A DNA stretch of 64,000 bases from positions 124,001-188,000 of the forward strand of contig NZ_JBHLVH010000013.1 in the NCBI RefSeq assembly GCF_042433515.1, written 5' to 3'. The notes below the pieces were generated by a model. That model searched no databases, was not told the DNA's origin, and was given only the letters and a program-made list of their open reading frames with translations. Numbering within the stretch: position 1 is the first letter of the stretch; the number at the start of each line of letters is the position of its first letter. This document shows positions 50,384 through 61,001 of the stretch, piece by piece. This DNA comes from Kytococcus schroeteri. Its GTDB lineage: Bacteria; Actinomycetota; Actinomycetes; Actinomycetales; Dermatophilaceae. The translations under genes and the position numbers were made by a program.

Positions 50384-50496
50384 GGTCCACCGGGCGTTCC
50401 GACTGCGGCGCTGCGGCCTCACGGTTGCGGGTCAGTGCCGGACTCGCACCGGCTTTCCCCACTGGATCTCGCGCGGCGAGGCTACCACCGGGGCGC
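50384..50496 (-). promoter_or_regulatory. Cobalamin (adenosylcobalamin-type) riboswitch
   Basis: The minus strand contains the conserved cobalamin-riboswitch core: GGGGAAAGCCGGTGCGAGTC, then CCGGCACTGACCCGCAACCG (50461-50421). Downstream comes the B12 box AGTCGGAACGCCCGGTGGAC (50404-50385). The upstream arm with GGTGGTAGCCTC (around 50490-50478) matches the usual start. It precedes an ECF transporter operon. The whole gap 50286-50589 holds this element and the divergent dinG promoter, and no gene. Confidence 0.88.
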
Positions 50497-50577
50497 CCGC
50501 ACACAGGGTGCTCGCGCGAGCCGCCGACCGTCCCCAGCCGGGGGCCACGCGCCGGCCGGTCGGTGGGGGTGACGCTC

Positions 50578-50583
50578 TAGGGT
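50578..50583 (+). promoter_or_regulatory. Leaderless -10 element of the dinG-type gene
   Basis: TAGGGT is followed by TCTCCC (6 nt) and the ATG at 50590. No Shine-Dalgarno is visible. Confidence 0.6.
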
Positions 50584-50589
50584 TCTCCC

Positions 50590-52845
50590 ATGCCGTCGCC
50601 CTCCTCGCCCCCCGCCAGCGACCCTGCTGCCGTGGCGGGCCTGCTGGCCGATGCCGTTGCCGCCGTGGGAGGTTCCCCGCGCGAGGGGCAGGAGCAGATG
50701 GCCCGCGCCGTGGCCGAGGCGGTGCAGCGCACAGAGCACCTGCTGGTGCAGGCCGGTACCGGCACGGGCAAGTCGCTGGCCTACCTGGTGCCCGCAGTGG
50801 CGCACGCCGTGGCCACCGGGCGGCCCGTGGTGGTGGCCACCGCCACCCTGGCGCTGCAGGCCCAGATCGTGGACCGCGACCTGCCCCGCGTGGCCGAGGC
50901 CCTCCGCTCCGCGATGGGGCGGCCCATCACCTACGCGCTGGTCAAGGGCCGCAACAACTACCTGTGCCAGCACAAGCTGCTCGGCGGCTTCCCCGACGAC
51001 GACGCCGACGCCCTGGTCTCGATGGGGCAGGTGGACGCCGAGCGCTCCGCCCTGGGGGAGGAGGTCGTCCGCCTGCGGGACTGGGCCGAGGTGACCGAGT
51101 CCGGCGACCGCGACGAGCTCGTGCCGGGCGTCTCGAACCGCGCCTGGCGGCAGGTCTCGGTGAGCGCCCGCGAGTGCTTCGGCGCCTCGCGCTGCCCGGC
51201 GGCGGCCGAGTGCTTCGTGGAGCTCTCCCGTGAGGCCGCCAAGGACGTGGACGTCATCGTCACCAACCACGCCTTCCTGGCCATCGACGCCATCGAGGGG
51301 CGCGCGATGCTGCCCGAGCACGACCTGCTCGTGGTCGACGAGGCGCACGAGCTGGTGGACCGCGTCACCGGCGTGGCCACCGACGAGCTGACCCCCGGCT
51401 CCGTGGCCATCGCGGCCAAGCGCGCCGCCAAGCACGCGGACGTCGACCGTCTCGAGGAGGCCGAGGAGGCGCTCGCCCAGGCGCTCGCCCCGCTGCCGGA
51501 GGGCACGCTGCGCGGCATGCCGGACGCCCTCGCCGACGCCCTCGTGGTGCTGCGCGACGCCGCCCGGGGGGTGTCCACCGACCTCAAGCCGGAGAAGGGC
51601 GAGAAGGCCGACGGGCCCCAGCAGACCGCCCGGGCCGCCGTGGACGAGGTGGGCGACGTGGCCCAGCGCCTGCTCGAGGAGCGCGAGCTCGACGTGGTGT
51701 GGGTGGCTCCCGACCACCGCACCAACCAGCCCCGCAACGTGCTGCGCGTGGCCCCCATGAGCGTGGCGATGCTGCTGCGCGAGAAGGTCTTCACCGAGCG
51801 CACCGTGGTCATGACCAGCGCCACCCTCGAGCTGGGCGGGTCCTTCGACGCGGTGGCCGGCAGCCTCGGCCTGGTGGGCTCGGGCGCCCCAGCCTGGCGC
51901 GGCCTCGACGTGGGCAGCCCCTTCGACTACCCCCGGCAGGCCATGGCCTACGTGGCCGCCCACCTGCCCGCCCCCGGGCGCGACGGCGCCGCCCCGGAGC
52001 AGCTCGACGAGATGGAGGCCCTCGTCCGGGCCGCCGGCGGGCGCACCCTGGGGCTCTTCTCCTCGATGCGGGCCGCCCGCGCCGCCGCCGAGGAGATGCG
52101 TACCCGGCTCGGGGACGACGTGCCCGTGCTCTGCCAGGGCGAGGACCAGCTGCCCACGCTGGTGCGGCAGTTCGCCGGTGACGCGCGGACCTGCCTGTTC
52201 GGCACCCTCTCGCTGTGGCAGGGCGTGGACGTGCCCGGCTCGGCCTGCCAGCTGGTGCTCATCGACCGCATCCCCTTCCCGCGGCCCGACGACCCGCTGA
52301 GCGCGGCCCGCTCGCAGGCCATCGCGCGCAACGGCGGCAACGGGTTCATGGCCGTCTCGGCCACGCACGCGGCACTGCGGCTCGCGCAGGGCACCGGCCG
52401 CCTGGTGCGCCGCGCGGACGACCGGGGCGTGGTGGCCTTCCTCGACCCGCGGATCATGACCGCCCGCTACGCCGGCTTCCTGCAGCGGAGCCTGCCGCCC
52501 TTCTGGCCCACCACGGACCGCGCGCTGGTGCTCGGAGCCCTGCAGCGGCTGGACGCCACCGCCCCCGAGCCGCTGCCGGTGGCGCAGGTGGTCGCCCGCT
52601 CGATGGTGGGCACCGGCCGGGCCGGTGCACCGCCGGTCTCGCGCTCGGCCCGCACCGCCGTCACCGGGGGCGAGGCGTGGACCGACGCCGACGACGCCGC
52701 CCTGCGCGAGGCCCTGGAGGACGCGTGCGACGAGACGGGGCAGGCCCGCATCGAGGACGTGGCGCGCGCCGTGGACCGGGCGCCGGACGTGGTGGCCGCC
52801 CGGCTGGAGCAGCTGGACCTGACCCTGGGGAGCCGTGATGCCTGA
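50590..52845 (+). CDS. dinG: DinG/XPD-family ATP-dependent DNA helicase
   Basis: The 751-residue SF2 helicase unwinds DNA 5' to 3' and acts on repair intermediates. It shows Walker A AGTGTGKS (55-62), a four-Cys iron-sulfur cluster site (YLCQH near residue 126, and ECFGASRCPAAAECF with Cys at about 196, 202 and 208), DEAH in VVDEAHELV (about 251), MTSATLE, GTLSLWQGVDVPGSAC and QGTGRLVRR. The C-terminal 60 residues add a small helical tail. The ATG at 50590 is supported by the leaderless promoter. The end overlaps holA by 8 nt. Confidence 0.93.
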   Translation: MPSPSSPPASDPAAVAGLLADAVAAVGGSPREGQEQMARAVAEAVQRTEHLLVQAGTGTGKSLAYLVPAVAHAVATGRPVVVATATLALQAQIVDRDLPRVAEALRSAMGRPITYALVKGRNNYLCQHKLLGGFPDDDADALVSMGQVDAERSALGEEVVRLRDWAEVTESGDRDELVPGVSNRAWRQVSVSARECFGASRCPAAAECFVELSREAAKDVDVIVTNHAFLAIDAIEGRAMLPEHDLLVVDEAHELVDRVTGVATDELTPGSVAIAAKRAAKHADVDRLEEAEEALAQALAPLPEGTLRGMPDALADALVVLRDAARGVSTDLKPEKGEKADGPQQTARAAVDEVGDVAQRLLEERELDVVWVAPDHRTNQPRNVLRVAPMSVAMLLREKVFTERTVVMTSATLELGGSFDAVAGSLGLVGSGAPAWRGLDVGSPFDYPRQAMAYVAAHLPAPGRDGAAPEQLDEMEALVRAAGGRTLGLFSSMRAARAAAEEMRTRLGDDVPVLCQGEDQLPTLVRQFAGDARTCLFGTLSLWQGVDVPGSACQLVLIDRIPFPRPDDPLSAARSQAIARNGGNGFMAVSATHAALRLAQGTGRLVRRADDRGVVAFLDPRIMTARYAGFLQRSLPPFWPTTDRALVLGALQRLDATAPEPLPVAQVVARSMVGTGRAGAPPVSRSARTAVTGGEAWTDADDAALREALEDACDETGQARIEDVARAVDRAPDVVAARLEQLDLTLGSRDA

Positions 52846-53791
52846 CCTTCCGCCGCTGGTGCTCGTCAAGGGCCCCGAGGAGCTGCTCGTCGACCGCGCC
52901 GTGGACCAGGTGGTGGCCAGCGCGCGGGCGCTCGACCCCGAGGTGGAGGTGGTGCGCGTGCAGGGCGACGCGTACACCCCCGGCGAGGTGGCGATGGCGC
53001 TCAGCCCCAGCCTCTTCGGCGGTGGCAGCGTGGTGGTGGTGCGCCACTTCGAGCTGGCCTCCGAGCAGCTGGCGCAGGAGGTCATGGCTGGCGTGACCGA
53101 CCCCGGGGAGGGCAACGTGCTCGTGGTCTCGCACCGGTCGGGGACCAAGCACAAGCGGGTGCTGGACGCGATGGCCAAGGCCCACGCGCACACCCTCGAG
53201 GCGCCGGCGCTCAAGCGGGACGGCGACAAGGCCACGTTCGTGCAGAAGGAGTTCCGGGCGGCGCGGCGCCGCATCGACGCCGACGCGGTGCAGGTGCTCG
53301 TGGCCGCGGCGGGGTCCGACGCCCGCACCCTGGCCGCGGCGTGCTCGCAACTCATCGAGGACACCGAGGGCACGGTCACCACCGAGGAGGTGAACCTCTA
53401 CCACGGCGGCAAGGTGGAGACCACGGGCTTCAAGGTGGCCGAGGCGGCCTTCGCGGGGAACCGGGCCGAGGCGCTGCGGCTGGTGCGCCACGCGATGCTG
53501 GGCGGGCTCGACCCGGTGCCGATCGTGGCGGTGATGGCCGGGCAGGCGCGGCAGATCGGGCTGGTGGCCTCGGCCGGCAACCGGAGCTCGGGGCAGGTGG
53601 CCAAGGAGCTGGGCATGGCGCCGTTCATGGTGGACAAGGCCCGGCGCATGATGCGGGGCTGGGACGGGCACCGCCTCGGGCTGGTGGTGCAGGCCCTGGC
53701 GCGCTGCGACCACGAGGTGAAGGGCGCTGCGCGCGACCCGCACTCGGCGGTGGAGCGACTGGTGGACGAGGTCTGCCGCCTGCACGGCTGA
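52838..53791 (+). CDS. holA: DNA polymerase III subunit delta
   Basis: Delta opens the beta sliding clamp within the clamp loader. The 317-residue product begins PLVLVKGPEELLVDRAVDQV, the HolA N-terminal AAA-like start, and continues with SLFGGGSVVVVRHFELAS and VLVVSHRSGTKHKRVLDAM. The C-terminal collar domain has FAGNRAEALRLVRHAMLGGL and PIVAVMAGQARQIGLV. I use ATG 52838 because GGGGAG lies about 5 nt upstream. GTG 52835 is an alternative. It overlaps the helicase gene by 8 nt. The pairing holA then rpsT is common in actinobacteria. Confidence 0.93.
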   Translation: MPDLPPLVLVKGPEELLVDRAVDQVVASARALDPEVEVVRVQGDAYTPGEVAMALSPSLFGGGSVVVVRHFELASEQLAQEVMAGVTDPGEGNVLVVSHRSGTKHKRVLDAMAKAHAHTLEAPALKRDGDKATFVQKEFRAARRRIDADAVQVLVAAAGSDARTLAAACSQLIEDTEGTVTTEEVNLYHGGKVETTGFKVAEAAFAGNRAEALRLVRHAMLGGLDPVPIVAVMAGQARQIGLVASAGNRSSGQVAKELGMAPFMVDKARRMMRGWDGHRLGLVVQALARCDHEVKGAARDPHSAVERLVDEVCRLHG

Positions 53792-54116
53792 GCGGCCGGG
53801 CGGGGTGTCCGGGCGGCGACGTCGGCCGGGCCGGGCGCGGGGTGCGTCCTCGCGGTGTGTCGCCGGGTGCGGGATGCGGCGCGCTGGCGCGTCATGCGGT
53901 AGCCTGTCCCGCACTGCCGACGCGCCAGAGGGTCGTGCGCACGGCACAGATTTGCGAGTACCGCTCAACCACGGGCATCCCCACGTCCGGTCCCGAGCGA
54001 CTGCTCTCGCCCTCGAGCGATCACCTCGTGACGCCACACCATCGGGTCGAGCCCGACGTGGACCGCGGGTGGCCGCGCAGACACAAACATCAACGACCTC
54101 ATCGGGAGAGACCCAC
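53792..54116 (+). promoter_or_regulatory. rpsT promoter and long 5' leader (no gene)
   Basis: This 325-nt gap holds TAGCCT at 53900-53905 as a -10 candidate, with no convincing -35. If used, the rpsT leader is about 205 nt, longer than usual. The leader has several GC-rich inverted segments and ends in GGGAGAG before the GTG. I found no tRNA-like or protein-coding frame. S20 genes are autoregulated in other bacteria, but whether this leader binds S20 is not visible. Confidence 0.4.
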
Positions 54117-54377
54117 GTGGCGAACATCAAGTCGCAGAAGAAGCGCGTTCTGACGAACGCCAAGCGCACCGAGCGCAACCGCGCGTACAAGTCGGAGCTG
54201 CGCACCTGGATCCGCAAGTTCCGTGCCGCCGCCGAGTCCGGCGACGCCGCCGCCGCGCAGGACGCCCTGCGTATGGCCAGCAAGAAGCTGGACAAGGCCG
54301 TGAGCAAGGGCGTGATCCACAAGAACCAGGCCGCCAACAAGAAGTCGGCCATGGCCAAGCGCGCCGCCGCTCTCTGA
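54117..54377 (+). CDS. rpsT: 30S ribosomal protein S20 (bS20)
   Basis: This small basic helical protein binds 16S rRNA early in 30S assembly. The 86 residues start ANIKSQKKRVLTNAKRTERN and end NKKSAMAKRAAAL, matching bS20 over its whole length, with Lys/Arg/Ala-rich helices. The GTG at 54117 is preceded by GGGAGAG at 8-9 nt. A UUCG-capped terminator follows 20 nt after the stop, so it is probably monocistronic apart from possible readthrough from holA. Confidence 0.97.
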   Translation: MANIKSQKKRVLTNAKRTERNRAYKSELRTWIRKFRAAAESGDAAAAQDALRMASKKLDKAVSKGVIHKNQAANKKSAMAKRAAAL

Positions 54378-54396
54378 GAGCCGGCACCCACGCCTG

Positions 54397-54428
54397 ACGG
54401 GGCGGTCACCTTCGGGTGGCCGCCCCGT
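54397..54428 (+). terminator. UUCG-tetraloop terminator after rpsT
   Basis: ACGGGGCGGTCACC (54397-54410) pairs with GGTGGCCGCCCCGT (54415-54428) around TTCG, a 14-bp stem with one G-T pair. Confidence 0.75.
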
Positions 54429-54478
54429 TCGCGCGTCCGGGGGCGGGTGGGCGCGTGGGCGGGCGGTCGGGTCAGGTG

Positions 54479-54523
54479 CGTGTGCTTGGTCCTTCTCGAT
54501 CCGCGGGAAGGACCAAGCACACG
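54479..54523. repeat. Palindromic repeat A, upstream of the DUF559 gene
   Basis: CGTGTGCTTGGTCCTTC (54479-54495) and GAAGGACCAAGCACACG (54507-54523) are perfect 17-nt inverted arms with an 11-nt loop. The last 20 nt closely match the end of repeat B at 55627-55673, and both span the same length from GTGTGCT to CACACG. A second dyad (GGACGG/CCGTCC, about 54524-54549) lies next to it. Confidence 0.8.
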
Positions 54524-54630
54524 GGACGGCTTGCCGGTGGCACCGTCCCCAAAGGGGGCCTGGGTGGGGCGCAGGACCTCTGCGGGTCCACAGGTGGCGG
54601 GGCGGCACAAGCCGTGGATGCAGCGATCCG

Positions 54631-55644
54631 ATGTGGACTGGGTTCGTGGGCGGGCTCTGGGGGCGTGTGGAGGTGCCCGGTCTGGAGAACCTGGGCGTGG
54701 TCAGTCGCCCACAGCTGCTCGAGGCCGGGTGCTCCAGTGCATCCGTGGGCCGGGCTGCCCGTGACTGGGCGGTCCTGCTGCCCGGGGTGTACTGGTGCAC
54801 GCCCTCCGCCGAGGTGCTGGACCTCTGCCGTGGTGGGCGCCGTCCCGGCCACGCCATCACCTGGCCGGAGGTTCCGTGGGAGGTCCGGGCGCGGGCCGCA
54901 CTCCTCCGCTGGCCCGCGGCCCGGCTGGCGGGGACGAGCGCCGGGCACGCCGATGGCTGGGGCCCGGAGCCGGCGGGTGTCTCGCTCCTCGCCCCAGCGG
55001 GCCGGGCCGTCCACGCGGCGCACGGCGTGGACGTGCGCCGGGAGCGCCCCGGTGTCCGGGCCCCGTCGCGCCCGGCGGACCTGCGCCGCACCCGCCCCGA
55101 GGACACCTTGGTGGACGTCGTGGACAGGATGCCACCTGAGGCACGCAGCGAGGTGTTCACCTGGTTGGCGCGGGCGCTGGGCCACCGGGTGACGCGACCC
55201 GACCTGCTGCAGGACACGCTCCGGCGGCGCCGCCAGGTGCGCCACCGCCGTGAGCTCACGGAGGCGCTGGAGGACCTCGCGCGAGGCACCGCGTCCCACC
55301 TCGAGCACCGGTACATGGCGGACGTGCACCGCCGGCACGGCCTGCCCCCGGCCCATCAGCAGGCGCCGGTCGCCTCCGGGGTCCCCGGGAGGGGTGCCTT
55401 CGCGGACGTGGCCTACCGCGGCCCCGGGGTGCTGGTGGAGCTCGACGGTCGGCTGGGCCACGTGGGGGAGGGCGTTCTCCGGGACCGGCGACGCGACAAC
55501 GCCAACACCCTGGCCGGCTGGGCCACGCTCAGGTTCGGGTGGCACGACGTGGTGGGTGACCCGTGCGCGGTGGCGAGGGACGTGGCGCAGGCCCTCGCGG
55601 CGCGGGGATGGCGGTCGACCTGGCGTCCGTGTGCTCGATGTTGA
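54631..55644 (+). CDS. AbiEi-antitoxin-like HTH plus DUF559 nuclease-fold protein
   Basis: The 337-residue protein has an N-terminal winged-helix stretch (LENLGVVSRPQLLEAGCSSA, about 20-39, then WAVLLPGVYW) as in AbiEi-type antitoxin proteins. Its C-terminal domain (about 255-330) resembles DUF559/Vsr-like endonucleases: GPGVLVELDGRLGHV, RRRDNANTLAGWATLRFGWH and DVVGDPCAVARDVAQAL. Glu and Asp in VELDG could be catalytic. No toxin gene is adjacent. The start is uncertain (ATG 54631, or GTG 54646 or 54667). It lies between two related palindromes, and its stop codon falls inside repeat B. This suggests a repeat-associated unit. Confidence 0.65.
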   Translation: MWTGFVGGLWGRVEVPGLENLGVVSRPQLLEAGCSSASVGRAARDWAVLLPGVYWCTPSAEVLDLCRGGRRPGHAITWPEVPWEVRARAALLRWPAARLAGTSAGHADGWGPEPAGVSLLAPAGRAVHAAHGVDVRRERPGVRAPSRPADLRRTRPEDTLVDVVDRMPPEARSEVFTWLARALGHRVTRPDLLQDTLRRRRQVRHRRELTEALEDLARGTASHLEHRYMADVHRRHGLPPAHQQAPVASGVPGRGAFADVAYRGPGVLVELDGRLGHVGEGVLRDRRRDNANTLAGWATLRFGWHDVVGDPCAVARDVAQALAARGWRSTWRPCARC

Positions 55645-55673
55645 CCGGATGCCGGGAAGGAACGAGCACACGG
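55627..55673. repeat. Palindromic repeat B, at the 3' end of the DUF559 gene
   Basis: CCGTGTGCTCG (55627-55637) and CGAGCACACGG (55663-55673) are perfect 11-nt arms. The inner part diverges from repeat A on the left, but the right side (CGGGAAGGA then CACACG end) is nearly the same. The left arm overlaps the last codons of the DUF559 gene, whose TGA is at 55642-55644. Confidence 0.75.
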
Positions 55674-55745
55674 CCAGGCCAGGGAGCAGGTCTGCTCCAC
55701 CCACCCCGCAGGCGCCCGCGCACGGGGCACGCCCCGGCCCTGCGC

Positions 55746-55751
55746 TACCAT
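55746..55751 (+). promoter_or_regulatory. -10 element of the leuS leader transcript
   Basis: TACCAT is followed by CGCAGC (6 nt) and the leader-peptide ATG at 55758, so the leader would be translated from a leaderless mRNA. No clear -35 is visible. Confidence 0.55.
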
Positions 55752-55757
55752 CGCAGC

Positions 55758-55796
55758 ATGTTGGCCGCGACCCTGCTCCTTCCACAGCCGCGATGA
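55758..55796 (+). CDS. leuS leader peptide (leucine-rich uORF)
   Basis: The 12-codon frame MLAATLLLPQPR has four Leu codons, three of them consecutive (CTG CTC CTT, 55773-55781), and ends at TGA 55794-55796. It lies 149 nt before leuS and is followed by a 9-bp hairpin and then a terminator with a T5 tract. This layout predicts ribosome stalling when charged leucyl-tRNA is short, allowing leuS transcription: attenuation by the substrate of the encoded synthetase. The stop codon falls within the first hairpin, as in classical attenuators. Confidence 0.72.
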   Translation: MLAATLLLPQPR

Positions 55797-55814
55797 CTCC
55801 CTGAGCATCGCGGC
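55787..55814 (+). promoter_or_regulatory. Attenuator hairpin 1 of leuS
   Basis: GCCGCGATG (55787-55795) pairs with CATCGCGGC (55806-55814). The left arm includes the end of the leader peptide gene, so a translating ribosome would open or close it. It is directly followed by the terminator hairpin. Confidence 0.6.
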
Positions 55815-55816
55815 CA

Positions 55817-55840
55817 CCCCTCCTGTGCGAGGGGCTTTTT
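55817..55840 (+). terminator. leuS attenuator terminator
   Basis: CCCCTC (55817-55822) and GAGGGG (55829-55834) form a stem followed by C and TTTTT (55836-55840), the only clear T-tract terminator on the plus strand in this part of the window. The rest of 55841-55944 leads to the AGGAGA ribosome-binding site of leuS. Confidence 0.72.
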
Positions 55841-55944
55841 CGTGTCAGGGGCCGGAACGCCCCCGCCATGCGGGCCTTCCGGCCACTCCGGGCCGCGCCA
55901 CGACCGGCCACCCATCCAGCCACCCACCACCGTCAGGAGACCTG

Positions 55945-58898
<2,954 letters not shown>

Positions 58899-58899
<1 letters not shown>

Positions 58900-59846
58900 T
58901 GACGCCGCGCGTCGCCGTGGTGACCGACTCCACCGCGGACCTCCCGATGGCCAGCTGCCCCGACACCGGGCTGGTGGTGCCGCAGGTGCCCCTGCACGTG
59001 GTCGTCGACGGCCGCAGCCACCGGGAGGGCGTGGACCTCGACCCGGCGCAGCTCGTGGAGGGGCTGGAGTCCAAGGTGGCGGTGAGCACGGCCTCCCCGG
59101 GCCCGGCGGACTTCGAGGAGGTGTGGCGGCGCGCGCTCGACGGCGGTGCCGAGCACGTGGTGAGCGTGCACCTCTCGGGGCGCATGTCCTCCACGGTGGA
59201 GGTGGCGCGGTCCACGGCGGCGTCCTCGGGGCTGCCGGTGACGGTGCTGGACTCCCGCAGCGTGGCGGCAGGCCTCTCGGCGCCCGTGCTGGCCGGGGCG
59301 CGGGCGGCCACGGCCGGGGCGTCGGTGGACGAGGTCGTGGCCGTGGTGGAGCGGTCGGCGGACCACACGCAGGCGCGCTTCGTGGTGGAGTCCCTGGACC
59401 GCTTGCGGCGGGGCGGGCGCATCGGAGCGGCGCAGGCGTTCATCGGGACGGCGCTCGCGGTCAAGCCGCTGCTGCAGGTGGCGCGCGACGGCTCGGTGGA
59501 CGGCTGGCAGAAGGTGCGCACGCTGCGGGCGGCCCGGGCGGCGCTCCTGGCCTGGGGTCAGGAGGCTGCGGTCTCGCAGGCCGACGCGGTGGTGGACAGC
59601 CTGGGGGAGGACGAGTTCGGCGAAGGGCAGGGCGTGGCGGTGGACGTGGCCGTGCAGCACCTCGGGCGCCCGGAGGTGGCCCAGGAGATGGCGGCCGCGC
59701 TGGAGTCGGTGCTGGACGAGTCGGCCTCGGTGACCGTGTCGCGGCTGGGGGCCGTGGTGGGCGCGCACACGGGAGTCGGCACGGTGGCGATCGTCGTGGC
59801 CCCGCGGGTGGAGGGCGACCCGGGGCGGTGGACGCCAGCGCCCTGA
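58899..59846 (+). CDS. DegV family fatty-acid-binding protein
   Basis: The 315-residue two-domain protein starts RVAVVTDSTADLP, the DegV signature, and has SHREGVDLDPAQLVEGLE, STASPGPADFEEVWR, HLSGRMSSTVEVARS and VVESLDRLRRGGRIGAAQAF. DegV/FakB proteins bind fatty acids and in Firmicutes pair with FakA kinase; no FakA gene is seen here. The ATG shares one base with the leuS stop (TGATG), so the two are cotranscribed. The following 138 nt contain an inverted repeat CTGTGGAC/GTCCACAG (59880-59917) and the comEA start region. Confidence 0.87.
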
Positions 59847-59984
59847 GGTGGCGCCGTGGGGGGCGTCCTGCGGCGGCCCCTGTGGACGGCGGCGAGGAGC
59901 GGCCTGCTCGTCCACAGCGCGGCCCGCGGTCATCCCGCTCGGGCCGGCAGGTCTCCCTAGCGTGCGGTCGCGGGGGTGGTGTCC

Positions 59985-61001
59985 ATGGACGAACGGCCGG
60001 ACGGGTACGGCCAGCACGCGAGCGGCGAGGACACCGGTGGCGGGCCGGGTGCCGGTGGGCGGGGCGACCACGTGGTCTGGGAAGGCCGCGGCGTGGAGCC
60101 CTCCGCGCGGTTCGGTGACGCGGCGCGGGTTGCGTTGACGGCGGCGGCCGATCAGGTGGACGTCCCGTCCTCGGTGGCGGGCGCACGCATGGCACCGGGG
60201 CACACCGCGCTGCGGGTGATGGCGGTGCTCGTGCTCGTGGTGGTGCTCGGCCTGGGGGCGTGGACCTGGTGGACGGGCCGGCAGGCGGCACCCCACCCGG
60301 TCGCGGCACCGGCGGGTGCTGAGGGAGGGGCCGAGGCAACTGGCGCGGGCCGCGAGGAGGGTGGGGCTCCCGGGGGCGGGGGTGGTGCCGGGGGTGGCGA
60401 GGCGTCCGGTGGGGCCTCAGCCGCGGCGTCCGGTGCCACCGGGGACCCGGCTCCCGGTGCCGCGGGGGTATCCGGGGCCGGAGAGGGCGCCGGGCAGGTC
60501 GTGGTGCACGTCGTGGGGGAGGTGCGGTCCCCGGGGGTGGTGCGGCTGCCGTCGGGGGCCCGCGTGGCCGACGCAGTGCGCGAGGCCGGGGGACCGACCC
60601 GCCGCGCCGACGTGTCGGTCCTCAACCTGGCCCGTCCGGTGACCGACGGGGAACAGCTGGTGGTGCTGCGCCCCGGTCAGGACCCACCCACCCCGGCGGC
60701 CGTTCCAGGTGGTGCGACGGGTCCGGGGGGTGCGGCCGGGGCCGGAACCACCCCGGGCGGCGCCGGCGGGGCGGCCCCCGGCGGTGCGGAGGAGCCGGGA
60801 GCCGGCGGCGCGCTGGACCTCAACACCGCCGACCAGGCGGCCCTCGAGGAGCTGCCCGGCGTGGGCCCGGTGACGGCCGAGCACATCCTGGCCTGGCGTA
60901 CCGAGCACGGCCGGTTCACCTCGGTGGACGAGCTCATGGAGGTCAGCGGCATCGGGGAGAAGACCCTGGAGACGCTGCGTCCCCACGTGAGCGTCAGATG
61001 A
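59985..61001 (+). CDS. comEA: ComEA-like DNA-binding protein
   Basis: This membrane-anchored DNA receptor of the competence machinery has 338 residues. One transmembrane helix (about 76-95, VMAVLVLVVVLGLGAWTWW) is followed by a Gly/Ala spacer, an SLBB domain (VVVHVVGEVRSPGVVRLPSG, about 166-185), a second Gly/Pro-rich spacer and a helix-hairpin-helix domain (LDLNTADQAALEELPGVGP, ISGIGEKT-like VSGIGEKTLETL). I chose ATG 59985, with GGGGGTGG upstream. Two GTG codons at 59976 and 59979 are alternatives. TAGCGT at 59958-59963 is a -10 candidate. The stop overlaps comEC (ATGA). Confidence 0.88.
   Translation: MDERPDGYGQHASGEDTGGGPGAGGRGDHVVWEGRGVEPSARFGDAARVALTAAADQVDVPSSVAGARMAPGHTALRVMAVLVLVVVLGLGAWTWWTGRQAAPHPVAAPAGAEGGAEATGAGREEGGAPGGGGGAGGGEASGGASAAASGATGDPAPGAAGVSGAGEGAGQVVVHVVGEVRSPGVVRLPSGARVADAVREAGGPTRRADVSVLNLARPVTDGEQLVVLRPGQDPPTPAAVPGGATGPGGAAGAGTTPGGAGGAAPGGAEEPGAGGALDLNTADQAALEELPGVGPVTAEHILAWRTEHGRFTSVDELMEVSGIGEKTLETLRPHVSVR

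Noticed and set aside
50557..50583. PafBC-type promoter before dinG (GGTCGGTGG ... TAGGGT).
   Set aside because: The spacer is 12 nt, not 8, and the TTG start is missing. TAGGGT fits a leaderless promoter instead.
59880..59917. Inverted repeat CTGTGGAC/GTCCACAG as an origin or DnaA-box site.
   Set aside because: It lacks the full TTATCCACA boxes and is isolated. More likely a hairpin after degV.
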